The notes under the pieces were generated by a model, which was not told where the DNA came from, did not search any database, and saw only the letters and a list, made by a program, of their open reading frames with translations. The position numbers were made by a program, and so were the translations under genes. DNA of 64,000 nt from Lunularia cruciata (lineage: Eukaryota; Streptophyta; Marchantiopsida; Lunulariales; Lunulariaceae), in the NCBI GenBank assembly GCA_948567375.1, contig OX419760.1, positions 9,920,001-9,984,000 of the forward strand. The letters run 5' to 3'. Shown here piece after piece: positions 1 through 10,318 of this stretch (within the stretch, counting starts at the first letter, position 1; each line of letters begins with the position of its first letter).

Positions 1-3000
1 CTTTGAGAGCCTCCTTGTCTTCCAAAATCACCATGTAATCTACACCCTTCTTCATGTAGATGGTCAATGCATAAGCCTTGTTGGAAAATGAGAAGATTAA
101 CCTCCTATAGTACCCAACCATTCCCAAGAATTGGCATAACTTTGTCAAGCTTGAAGGGAATGGAAGGTCTGAGATTTTCCTCACCTTCTCAGGATCAACC
201 GCTATTCCATCCTTGGAGATGATGTGCCCCAAAAGTAGACCTTCTTCACATCCAAAAATGCACTTCTCTGGGTTGAGTGATGCATTTGCCTCATCCAAGC
301 GTTGCAAGACTTTGATTAGGTGCTCAAAGTGCTCCTCCTTGCTCCAATAGAGACAAAAGTCATCAATGAAATCTCTCACAAATTTCCCAATGAAAGGTTC
401 AAATACCTTGTTCATGAACCGTTGGAATGTGGCTAGAGCATTGCAAAGCCCAAAAGGCATGACCTTGAAAGCGTTAGTTCCCCAAGGTGTGGTGAATGTG
501 GTGAGTTGTTGATGCTCTTGTGCAATCTTGATTTGTATATATCCACTATAACCATCTCCAAAACTGTACCTCTCATGACCTGTAACACCCATTTGTGCAT
601 GTGTGTGGTATTGTGATATTTAGCTTGGTATTACAAGTACTTAAGAGATATTATTTATATAGAGATAAAGGATGGTTCTATATTAGTCATGGTTAGCTAA
701 AGTTAGTCATAGCTAAGATTGATGGGACCTTACTTTAGAGGAAGTAGAAAAGATGAGCACCACTATTTTGGATTTTAGTGTGTTGACTTGGTATTATTCC
801 TAGGTGTTTGGCTTTGGGGAAAGAGTTGAGAACTCTTGGGCCCGCAAGCTTTTTTGTTTTGGATTCTTCTTTAGTCCAAGGATAGCCCATGTGAAGGAAT
901 CCTTGCTTTAGTGGTTGGGTCAAGATAAGACCACATGCTTAGGGGAATATGCCCATGTGAATGGATATTCCTTTCTACTTTTTGACTTTACTTGACTTTT
1001 AGTCTAGTAACTTGAGTTACTACGGTAATTAGTAACTTTGGTACGTAACTATTTCACAAGTATATAAACAAGGAGTGAGGAGGTACTCATCATCCTTTCA
1101 TTTGCAACTATCTCTCTCTCATTGAGTTCTCTAGTGAGCAATGTCTTGAGTCTTGGAGTGTTAGCCTTGGAGGAGTATGATGGAGTTGGGGTTCCTTGCC
1201 TTCTTAGTCCATGGTGCGCTACCATAATAGCCATCAGAGGTTCATCCTGAGTGAGAGACAGGCCGGCTCACAGACGTGCAACCTCCTCCAAGATCTCATC
1301 AATGAATGGCAATGGGTAGTAGTCCTTCTTGGTAACAACATTGAGCTTCTTGTAATCCACACATACCTGAAGCTTGCCATTCTTTTTCTTCACAATGACA
1401 ATTGGAGACACCCATTCTGAATTCTCCACCTCAAAGATAAATCCAGACTCCTTGAGCTTATCAATCTCCTCCTTCACAACCAAAGATATTGGTGGGCTGA
1501 TGTGACGTTGCTTTTGGCGGATTGGTCTTGCATGTGACTCCACCTCTATCTTGTGCTCCTCCAAGGTGACTTCCTTCAAATCCTTGTAAGTAAAAGCAAA
1601 CACATGGATGAACTTGCGAAAAATCTCCTCAAATCTCACCTTCTCCTCCTTGGTAACATTTGGGCCATACTTGAGGGTAGATAACCTTCTCTCTACCTCC
1701 TCAAGTGTCAATGGTGATTTATCTCGGTCCTTCAAAACCTCTGGCTTAGGTGCAAAATCCATAGCACACAAAGGATACACATCTGAATCAGATTCAGATT
1801 CATCCTCCTCCGTAGAAGTCTCCTCTTCCATGCTTGTGTCCACACTTGAAGCTCCTTCTTCAGAATCTGATTCCCAATAATCAAAAGATGGGGTATCTGC
1901 ATGTGAAGTGTTGGTGGTGTTAGTCACAGGAATAGTGACTCTATGGTTTGATGGCCCAATCCTCAAGTACCCTTTGTGCCATCGATCAGTTGTGCGTGCT
2001 GCTCCCAACCATGGCCTCCCAAGAAGTAAGTCATAGCTTGAATCCTTCAAGACTTGGAAAGTCATGAGATTTTGAACTCCCATAACTGAAACTACCACCT
2101 TATCCATCACCCCTACTGGTCAAACTTGTTGCTTGTTTGCCATGCTCACCACAAATGTTGAAGGTCTTGAGGGTATCATACCCAACTTCTTCAACCTTTC
2201 TGACATGGCATTCACTGCTGATCCTCCATCAACCAATGCATCCTTGATGTTGTGACAATTCACTCTCACATCAATCTTGGAGGCATATTCACAAGCCTCC
2301 CATGGTGCTGGCTTGGCATCCACCACCCCCATTGATACTGGACTTTTTGCCTTCTTCTTTATCTTGCTCCTTGTAGAACTCAAACCACCTCTAAGCTCCT
2401 TTCTCAAGGTAGGGTTCAAAGCAATTAATTGGCCCACTGTGATGTTAGCCTTGTGACTACCAACATCCTCCAACACATTGTAGTTCCATTGTTGCTTTGA
2501 GATCAAGAAGTCCTCCATCCCCAACTTCTTCCTTGGAGTCTTTGTTGTTGATGGTGTTGAGGTGCGAGTGCTCCTAGTAGAAATAGGAGTATCCTTGCTT
2601 GAAGTAAATCCTTGAGAAGAGTGAACATCCTCTGCAAAACGAGCTCTCTTCTTCTCTTGTGCCAAAAGCTCCAAATTAAGACCCTTGGAGTTTGAGCACT
2701 CTCCCTTCTCATACTTGCTCTCAACCACATCTATGGATGCTATCCCCTTACCTTTGTTGGGATTAGGAGCCACTTGGGTTTCACTACCTCCCTCTTTCCC
2801 TCTATTGGCTCCCTCATAACCCCTTCCTCCATGGTAAGTGGAATTTGGGCAATTCCTTTGGATATGGCCTCTTCCTCCACAACCAAAACAATTTCTATCA
2901 TTGAAATTGTTGGCTGGTTGGCCTCCTCTATATGGATAGTTTCCATAACTCCTAGGCCCTCTCCCTACATTCTGATCCACCTCTCTCTTCTCCCATAGTT

Positions 3001-3734
3001 GCACCACATTGATCTTGAGATCCGCAAGTTGTTCTGTGATGGTTTGGAGTGGATCTTTTGGTAGAGGTGCAAGAACTGGAGCAACCACTACTTGTGGTGC
3101 AACCCTTGTCACCAAAGTATCAGAAGTTCCACCATACTTGTAGCCTTGAGGAGGATGCACAACCTCCTTCACCACCAAATCACTCTCATCCCCTTCCAAA
3201 CTCTCCTCCATACGAATTGCGATCTTGATAGCTTCAACCTTGGAAGAAGGTTTCTCATATCTCACCTTGCTTCTAATTTGTGGTCTCAATCCTCCCACAA
3301 AATTCTTGGTGAGCATGGCCCCTATGCCAATCATTGTAGTCTCCACATCATCCCCACCCTTCCTCAACACTATGCAAAATCTGGACTCCAACTTTTCCAC
3401 TCTTTCCACATCGACTCTCACTTTCTCTCCATCTCCTTGCTTGAGAAATGTAACCTCACTCATCAATCTCTCATAACTCTCATCAGGAAGAAAGTTATCA
3501 ATGAGTGCTGAAGTCAAAGTCTCCCAAGACTCCTCTTCCCCTATCTCTCCTCTCTCTCTTTTGGTATTCTGAGTCATACCATGTAAGTGCTGCATCCTCA
3601 AAGAAATCTGGTAATAATGAGGCCCACTCATTCTTCCTCCTCTCATTGTTTCCTATGCAAGCTCTCTTGAAGTCTCTCACAAAGGCCTCCACATCTTCTC
3701 CATCCTTGCCAAAGAAAACTGGAAGTTTTCCCAT
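1..3734 (-). pseudogene. A1 gag-pol pseudogene, split by a solo LTR
   Basis: The reading frame begins at 3734 and matches A2 gag throughout. It has a retrotransposon gag domain, one CCHC knuckle (C-X2-C-X4-H-X4-C) and a protease-like VDGGS motif near 2225. The N-terminal part of reverse transcriptase follows, up to the YKKLN region near 1330. Three lesions are visible. There is a frameshift near 3520-3560 in the GA-rich run after the first 60 gag codons. An in-frame TGA at about 2128 replaces the CGA of A2. An LTR insertion occupies 581-1272. Reverse transcriptase resumes at 580 and runs off the window, covering the FIDD catalytic region around 365 and the primer-grip side. It cannot make a full polyprotein. 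Confidence 0.88.
581..1272 (+). mobile_element. Solo LTR of family A inserted in A1 reverse transcriptase
   Basis: The unit is 692 bp, begins TGTAACACCC and ends GGCTCACA. The reverse transcriptase sequence is continuous across it when compared with A2: GACC lies just before and GACG just after, which reads as a 4-bp target duplication with one mismatch. There is no internal region, so it is the product of LTR-LTR recombination. It lies opposite in orientation to its A1 host and is a later insertion. Confidence 0.9.
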
Positions 3735-3965
3735 CTTAACCCCTCACTATCTTTCTTTTCTCTCAAATTTTTTTTTTTTCTTTTCTCTCACTCTATTACT
3801 AATAGAGTATATACATGACTAACACCATCTGAGAATAATCCACTCTAGGGAAAACAAAAGGTTCAGGTTGCTCCAAGATTTCTATAGCAACATCAAATCC
3901 TAGAGTGCATATTAATCTAACTCTCATGGATAGTTTATCCATAAGTTGAAAGATTATCTCCATCA

Positions 3966-4463
3966 CTAATCTTGAGAACTAGCTGATGAAGGTGGTAGTA
4001 TTTCTATAGCTGTACTAAGACTCTCTCCAAGATTGTTCACCAAAGTTTCCAAAAGTGCTTTTACTCCACTACACTCATGTACTTTTGGAAGTCCTTCAAC
4101 TCCACAAACCTCACACAACTCCATGGTCTTAGATCTCCTCCCTCCCAATCTTGGTGAAGAAGGTCCAACATGCAAACCCAAGTCAAGTAAGCCTCTCCTT
4201 TCCCTCAATCTCTTGCCCTCAAAGGTCAATGGACATGAACTTGCCTTATGTCCCTTCTCTCCACATAGAAAGCACTTAGACTCACTCTTTCTTCCAAGTG
4301 GTGTAGGTTTTTGGATCCTCTCAACACTCTCTTCAAATTCTATTGTAAACTCTCTTTTCCTCAAATCCACCCCTACAATCACCTCAAACCCTTGGGGAAC
4401 CTTGCATAATCTCAATTTCCACTCTTGATGACCCTCCATGTTCCCAAAGATGAATCTAAACAC
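3966..4463 (-). CDS. A1 ORF1, zinc-knuckle protein upstream of gag
   Basis: This open frame is 165 codons long. The likely start is the internal ATG at 4439, giving 157 aa, because copies A3, A6 and A7 only keep the frame from that codon. It carries a C-X2-C-X4-H-X4-C knuckle (CFLCGEKGHKASSC) and, further on, a second cysteine/histidine cluster (CEVCG...KVHEC). The C-terminus is Ser/Pro-rich. About 230 bp of non-coding sequence separate it from the gag ATG. It is conserved in all five family A copies that cover the region. The function is unknown; a nucleic-acid-binding accessory product is an inference from the knuckle. Confidence 0.7.
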   Translation of the reverse strand: MFRFIFGNMEGHQEWKLRLCKVPQGFEVIVGVDLRKREFTIEFEESVERIQKPTPLGRKSESKCFLCGEKGHKASSCPLTFEGKRLRERRGLLDLGLHVGPSSPRLGGRRSKTMELCEVCGVEGLPKVHECSGVKALLETLVNNLGESLSTAIEILPPSSASSQD

Positions 4464-5085
4464 TCAAACATGCTTTTTGTTGATCTCAAACTTCTCATGC
4501 ATGAGATCTCCACTCTGCAGAATTGACCCTTCCTCACAATGTCACTCAAATCTCTCAACCAAATATGTCACAGTCCTTTGAAATTTTGCACACCTGATAA
4601 CAACTCCAGGGCGTCCCTCCTTGAAAAATTTCAGAGCTTTTCATTGAGCCATTTGGCCTAGACACCTTTCTATTCAGCACCCATATTTCAGATTTGGTCT
4701 GAAAACCACCCCCCTCACTTCAAAAACTCATTTCTCTTTGCGCAAGAACAATCTCTCTCTAATGTTTGTGGCAGCAGGTAGGATACAATGCACTTAGTTT
4801 TCTTGGAAATTTTCAGGACAATTCACTGAAAATAGAAATGGCAGACTCTGTACAATTTTCCAGAGAGCATGCAGTTGCGGGAGCACTTTACCCTATCAAC
4901 TTTCAAAAATTCTAGCCCAGTGCGCATAAAAGCTCTCACAATAATTTTAAGTGTGCTAACTGAATGTTAACCCAAGCTATCATGAATAGAAATCTTAAGT
5001 TCAGATCTCAAACTTGAGATTTTGCCCAAAATCACCTTAATCCCCAAAATCTACTATCCACCTCACACAATCTCTCCAATTCTTC

Positions 5086-5319
5086 TCATGTGTACAAGAT
5101 GTACAAAATCACCTCAAAGACATCATAATGAACTACAGGGTATACAAATAGATCTTGGTTCTCTAACATAAGTTCAGCCCTCTCCTCTCCTAATGTTCTC
5201 TCCAAGTAAGCTCTCCTAGCCTCCTTCTGCCTAATATAGAATTGGATGCGGAACATTATCTTGCCTTCTAGAGAGGTCCCGGCAACGGAACCAAAAATGT
5301 GAGCCGGCTTGTCCCTCAC
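5086..5319 (-). CDS. A1 leader ORF crossing LTR end and primer site
   Basis: This is a 77-codon frame that begins inside the last bases of the LTR and reads through the primer-binding site. It is open in every family A copy that retains the region. The sequence is highly charged in the middle (about residues 27-55) and aromatic/hydrophobic at the end. No known domain was recognised. It may be a real small leader peptide or a frame kept open by chance in recent copies. Confidence 0.35.
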   Translation of the reverse strand: MRDKPAHIFGSVAGTSLEGKIMFRIQFYIRQKEARRAYLERTLGEERAELMLENQDLFVYPVVHYDVFEVILYILYT

Positions 5320-5989
5320 TCAGGATGAACCTCTGATGGCTATTATGGTAGCGCACCATGGACTAAGAAGGCAAGGAACCCCAACTCCATCATACTCCTC
5401 CGAGGCTAACACTCCAAGACTCAAGACATTGCTCACTAGAGAACTCAATGAGAGAGAGATAGTTGCAAATGAAAGGATGATGAGTACCTCCTCACCCCTT
5501 GTTTATATACTTGTGAAATAGTTACGTACCAAAGTTACTAATTACCGGAGTAACTCAAGTTACTAGACTAAAAGTCAAGTCAAGTCAAAAAGTAGAAAGG
5601 AATATCCATTCACATGGGCATATTCCCCTAAGCATGCGGTCTTATCTTGACCCAGCCACTAAGTCAAGGATTCCTTCACATGGGCTATCCTTGGACTAAA
5701 GAAGAATCCAAAACAAAAAGGCTTGCGGGTCCAAGAGTTCTCAACTCTTTCCTCAAAGCCAAACACCTAGGAATAATACCAAGTCAACACACTAAAATCC
5801 AAAATAGTGGTGCTCATCTTTTCTACTTCCTCTAAAGTAAGGTCCCATCTATCTTAGCTATGACTAACTTTAGCTAACCATCACTAATATAGAACCATAC
5901 TTTATCTATATATAAATAATATCTCTTAAGTACTTGTAATACTAAGCTAAATATCACAATACCACACACATGCACAAATGGGTGTTACA
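5298..5989 (-). repeat. A1 5' LTR
   Basis: This is a 692-bp LTR in reverse orientation, from TGTGAGCCGG to GGTGTTACA as read on the plus strand. The reverse-oriented primer site TCCCGGCAACGGAACCA lies immediately to its left. On the right it abuts family B sequence starting GTCC. Confidence 0.93.
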
Positions 5990-8057
5990 GTCCATGGACG
6001 AAGTGCCCACATATACATGAAAAGGGACGTCCCAATTTGGGGCCCTCATAATTGGTGCTTCAACGAGCTTCTTCTTCAACACCTGGAAAGCTTCTTCTTG
6101 ATTTGCTTCCCACAGATAGTCTTAGGATTTCTTCAGAAGCTTTGTAAGTGGTGCAGCAAGCACCACATAATTTGACACAAAGCATCTGTAGTATCCGACA
6201 TGTCCCAAGAAGGCTCTCAGCTCCCGAATGTTCTTCGGGGATTCCAAAGCTATAATTATCTTAACCTTCTCAACATCAACTTCAGTACCTCGGCTTGACA
6301 CCTGATGCCCTAGAAGAATTCCATCCTTCATTGCGAAGAAGCATTTCTCCAGGTGTAATGACAAGCTGGCAAAATGACACCTTTCAAAAGTTTGGCAAAG
6401 GTAATGTAAATGTACATCTCTTTGCCTGAACACACAAAAATCATCAATGAAAACTTCCACAAATTTGCGCAAGAAATCTTTGAAGATTGAATTCATCATC
6501 CGTTGGAAAGTAGCGGGAGCATTACACAACCCAAAGGGCATTTGATTGTAAGGGAAAGTGCTCCAATTGGTCGTGAATGTGGTTTTATCCTTGTCTTCTT
6601 CTTGAATGGATACTTGATTGTACCCTAAAAATCCATCAAGAAAGCTATAACAAGGATGACCTGCTACCTGATCTAAAATTGTATCGGTAAATGGCAAGAG
6701 ATGATGATCTTTCCTTGTGAAAGCGTTCAACTTCCGGAAGTCTTGGCACACTCGGATCTTCCATGTTTTCTTCTTTGGGACAATGACAATGGGAGAAACC
6801 CATTCACTTCTTAAGACATGGAAGATGATTCTGGCCCCTAAGTACTTGTCGATTTCATCTTTCACTAAAAGCAAGTACTTTGGGTTCAGGCGGTATTGTT
6901 GCTGCCAAACCGGAACTGCACCTTCAACCAGATCAATCCGGTGTTCTCCAAATTCTCATGGAATACTTGGCATTTGATCAATAGACCAGGCAAATACATC
7001 CTGGAATTCTATGAACAAGGCAATGTATCTTGCCAACTCCTCCAAAGTGACTATCTTCAAAATTTTTAAAATTTTTCCCTCAGTCAATAAAACATCTTGA
7101 CAGTCATCGGAGTTGATGACTCCTTCAACGTGGCTTACTTGGCTTAACCCAAGGTGAGCTGCCATCAAACCCCCTTCCTCCAAGTCAGGTTCACCCGAGG
7201 CGAGGTCATATGGATCTTAGTCTTTGACATCCACCTCGTAGCATTCCAAATAGTTAACTTGGACTTCATCTTTGGATTCGTTTGAGGACAAAGACAATGA
7301 GTCTTTGGATTTGTCCTCCTCTTTTGACGAACTTGTTTCCCCAAGGTGGGGAACTTTTTTCCAACTCACAGTCACCAGCTTCTGATCTTCGGACGAAATG
7401 TCCTTGAATGTTAACTTCTGCTGATGCCAATCCACCACAACTTGGGCATTGTACAACTAGGGTCTTCTGATCAACAGAGGGTAACCAGTCTTTGTCACTG
7501 GTCACAACACAATGTAGTTCAACTTGAAGGGAACCCCTCCAATGATCGTGGTTATGTTTGACAGCATGCCCAAAGGCCGTCTCTTGGTTTGGTCTGCAAA
7601 TTTTAACACTCGGGGTGTTGGCTCAAACGTATGATACCCTAGTCAATTTGCAATATCTTCGGTCATGACATTCACACCGGACCCTAAATCAATGGGTATC
7701 GATGTGATCATGCACCCTGCAATCTCTGCGTCTACCTCGAGAGATCCCAAATCTTCTTGTTCAATACGATAGATAGCAGGCAGGTCCTTCTTTGACAACA
7801 ATCTCACCTTCTTGAGTGCCAAATTCAGCTACTTCTTGTACAGCTTGTTATCTTCCCAAAATTGCTTGAATGTAATGTTGGCATTTGTGGCTGCCAGATC
7901 TGCAACAATATCATATTGGGGTACTCCTCCCAATTTGACCGTCTTTGCTTTAAGCTTCGGGTTCAAAGTCTCTCCATGTTCCATCTTGACTTTGGGATGC
8001 TTCAAAATGGTGACGGGATTGCTAGTGGGCGTAAACCGAGGTTCCCCAGGTTGGCCC
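5990..8057 (-). pseudogene. Family B Ty3/gypsy element: reverse transcriptase, protease and gag-side segment
   Basis: Minus-strand coding remnants belong to a gypsy element different from A. The 6122-6874 frame is a reverse transcriptase (250 codons). It has the QDFRKLN and MPFGLCNAPATFQRMM motifs, the catalytic FIDDF at about residues 142-146 and LGHQVSSRG downstream. At 7217-7505 is the protease-proximal part, with WHQQKLTF and acidic Ser-rich segments. At 7829-8057 is another linker frame. Frames are interrupted by stops and shifts. The segment ends exactly where A2 is inserted (GCCC duplicated) and resumes at 15872. The motifs resemble the non-chromovirus Tat/Athila-like side of plant gypsy elements, which is a tentative placement. 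Confidence 0.8.
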
Positions 8058-8749
8058 TGTAACACCCATTTGTGCATGTGTGTGGTATTGTGATATTTAG
8101 CTTGGTATTACAAGTACTTAAGAGATATTATTTATATAGAGATAAAGGATGGTTCTATATTAGTCATGGTTAGCTAAAGTTAGTCATAGCTAAGATAGAT
8201 GGGACCTTACTTTAGAGGAAGTAGAAAAGATGAGCACCACTATTTTGGATTTTAGTGTGTTGACTTGGTATTATTCCTAGGTGTTTGGCTTTGGGGAAAG
8301 AGTTGAGAACTCTTGGGCCCGCAAGCCTTTTTGTTTTGGATTCTTCTTTAGTCCAAGGATAGCCCATGTGAAGGAATCCTTGCTTTAGTGGTTGGGCCAA
8401 GATAAGACCACATGCTTAGGGGAATATGCCCATGTGAATGGATATTCCTTTCTACTTTTTGACTTTACTTGACTTTTAGTCTAGTAACTTGAGTTACTGC
8501 GGTAATTAGTAACTTTGGTACGTAACTATTTCACAAGTATATAAACAAGGAGTGAGGAGGTACTCATCATCCTTTCATTTGCAACTATCTCTCTCTCATT
8601 GAGTTCTCTAGTGAGCAATGTCTTGAGTCTTGGAGTGTTAGCCTTGGAGGAGTATGATGGAGTTGGGGTTCCTTGCCTTCTTAGTCCATGGTGCGCTACC
8701 ATAATAGCCATCAGAGGTTCATCCTGAGTGAGAGACAGGCCGGCTCACA
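8058..8749 (+). repeat. A2 5' LTR
   Basis: The LTR is 692 bp, TG...CA bounded. It ends four bases before the primer-binding site. A TATA-like ATATAAACAAGG lies near 8538, about 210 bp from the LTR end, and is a plausible promoter position. Confidence 0.93.
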
Positions 8750-8961
8750 TTTTTGGTTCCGTTGCCGGGACCTCTCTAGAAGGCAAGATAATGTTCCGCG
8801 TCCAATTCTACATTAGGCAGAAGGAGGCTATGAGAGCTCACTTGGAGAGAACATTAGGAGAGGAGAGGGCTGAACTTATGTTAGATAACCAAGATCCATT
8901 TGTATACCCTGTAGTTCATTATGATGTCTTTGAGGTGATTTTGTACATCTTGTACACATGA
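8728..8961 (+). CDS. A2 leader ORF
   Basis: This 77-codon frame overlaps the LTR end and primer site and is equivalent to the frame at 5086-5319 in A1. It keeps the same length and stop as in A1, A3, A6 and A7. No domain was recognised and translation is unproven. Confidence 0.35.
   Translation: MRDRPAHIFGSVAGTSLEGKIMFRVQFYIRQKEAMRAHLERTLGEERAELMLDNQDPFVYPVVHYDVFEVILYILYT
8754..8770 (+). other. Primer-binding site, tRNA-Glu type
   Basis: TGGTTCCGTTGCCGGGA is the exact complement of the 3' end, including CCA, that I know for plant tRNA-Glu (…CCCGGCAACGGAACCA). It starts four bases after the LTR. The same site is present in the other family A copies with an internal region. Confidence 0.8.
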
Positions 8962-9585
8962 GAGGAATTGGAGAGATTGTGTGAGGTGGATTGCAGATTT
9001 TGGGGATTAAGGTGATTTTGGGCAAAATCTCAAGTTTGAGATCTGGACTTGAGATTTCTACACATGATAGCTTGGGTTATCTTTCAATTAGCACACTTGA
9101 AAATATTGAGAGAGCTTCTATGCGCAATGGGCTAGAATTTTTGAAAGTTGATAGGGTAAAGTGCTCCCGCAACTGCATGCTCTCTGGAAAATTGTACAGA
9201 GTCTGCCATTTCTTCAATTTTTAATGAATTGTCCTGAAAATTTCCAAGAAAATTCAGTGCATTGTATCCTACCTGGTGCCACAAAAATTAGAGAGAGATC
9301 ATTTTTGCGCAGTGCGTTATGAGTTTTTGAAGTGAGGGGGGTGGTTTTCAGACCAAATCTGAAATATGGGTGCTGAATAGAAAGGTGTCTAGGCCAAATG
9401 GCTCGATGAAAAGATCTAAAATTTTGCAGGGAGGGACGCCCTAGAGTTGTGATCAAGTGTGGAAAATTTCAGAGGACTGTGACATATTCGTTGGGAGATT
9501 TGAGTGACATTGTGAGGAAGGGTCAATTCTGCAGAGTGGAGATCTCATGCATGAGAAGTTTGAGATCAACAAAAAGCATGTTTGA

Positions 9586-10083
9586 GTGTTTAGATTCATC
9601 TTTGGGAACATGGAGGGTCATCAAGAGTGGAAATTGAGATTATGCAAGGTTCCCCAAGGGTTTGAGGTGATTGTAGGGGTGGATTTGAGGAAAAGAGAGT
9701 TTACAATAGAATTTGAAGAGAGTGTTGAGAGGATCCAAAAACCTACACCACTTGGAGGAAAGAGTGAGTCTAAGTGCTTTCTATGTGGAGAGAAGGGACA
9801 TAAGGCAAGTTCATGTCCATTAACCTTTGAGAGCAAGAGATTGAGGGAAAGGAGAGGCTTACTTGACTTGGGTTTGCATGTTGGACCTTCTTCACCAAGA
9901 TTGGGAGGGAGAAGATCTAAGACCAAGGAGTTGTGTGAGGTTTGTGGAGTTGAAGGACTTCCAAAAGGACATGAGTGTAGTGGAGTAAAAGCACTTTTGG
10001 AAACTTTGGTGAAGGATCTTGGAGAGAGTCTTAGTACAGCTACAGAAATACTACCACCTTCATCAGCTAGTTCTCAAGATTAG
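9586..10083 (+). CDS. A2 ORF1, zinc-knuckle protein
   Basis: The frame is intact. The favoured start is the ATG at 9610 (157 aa), which is the codon shared by all copies. A CCHC knuckle (CFLCGEKGHKASSC) lies around residues 60-73. A second Cys/His group (CEVCG, then KGHEC) lies around 112-126. The C-terminus is Ser-rich and precedes a stop shared with A1. The 235-bp gap to gag contains a purine-rich stretch at 10259-10310. The protein is separate from the gag polyprotein, which has its own knuckle. The role is unknown. Confidence 0.72.
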   Translation: MFRFIFGNMEGHQEWKLRLCKVPQGFEVIVGVDLRKREFTIEFEESVERIQKPTPLGGKSESKCFLCGEKGHKASSCPLTFESKRLRERRGLLDLGLHVGPSSPRLGGRRSKTKELCEVCGVEGLPKGHECSGVKALLETLVKDLGESLSTATEILPPSSASSQD

Positions 10084-10318
10084 TGATGGAGATAATCTTT
10101 CAACTTATGGATAAACTATCCATGAGAGTTAGATTAATATGCACTCTAGGATTTGATGTTGCTATAGAAATCTTGGAGCAACCTGAACCTTTTGTGTTCC
10201 CTAGAGTGGATTATTCTCAGATGGTGTTAGTCATGTATATACTCTATTAGTAATAGAGTGAGAGAAAAGAAAAGAGAAAAAAAAAATTAAGAGAAAAGAA
10301 AGATAGTGAGGGGTTAAG

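Larger units (their letters stand above)
1..5989 (-). mobile_element. A1: Ty3/gypsy family A element, minus strand, runs off the window
   Basis: This is a minus-strand copy of family A. Its 5' LTR is at 5298-5989, followed leftwards by the primer-binding site, a leader ORF, the zinc-knuckle ORF1, gag, protease and reverse transcriptase. The RNase H, integrase and 3' LTR would lie before position 1. A plus-strand solo LTR of the same family (581-1272) interrupts the reverse transcriptase. The right edge abuts family B sequence at 5990, so A1 was probably inserted into B. The outer flank is not visible, so the target duplication cannot be checked. Confidence 0.9.

Noticed and set aside
735-1234. 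Short frames of 61-70 codons recurring inside every family A LTR, antisense to the element
   Set aside because: They recur only because the LTR recurs. They have no domain features, and several copies are frameshifted or altered. They were treated as chance antisense frames.
3092-3511. Plus-strand frames of 80-140 codons opposite A1 gag, and similar antisense frames in A2, A3 and A7
   Set aside because: They mirror the purine-rich gag codons on the other strand and carry no recognisable protein features.
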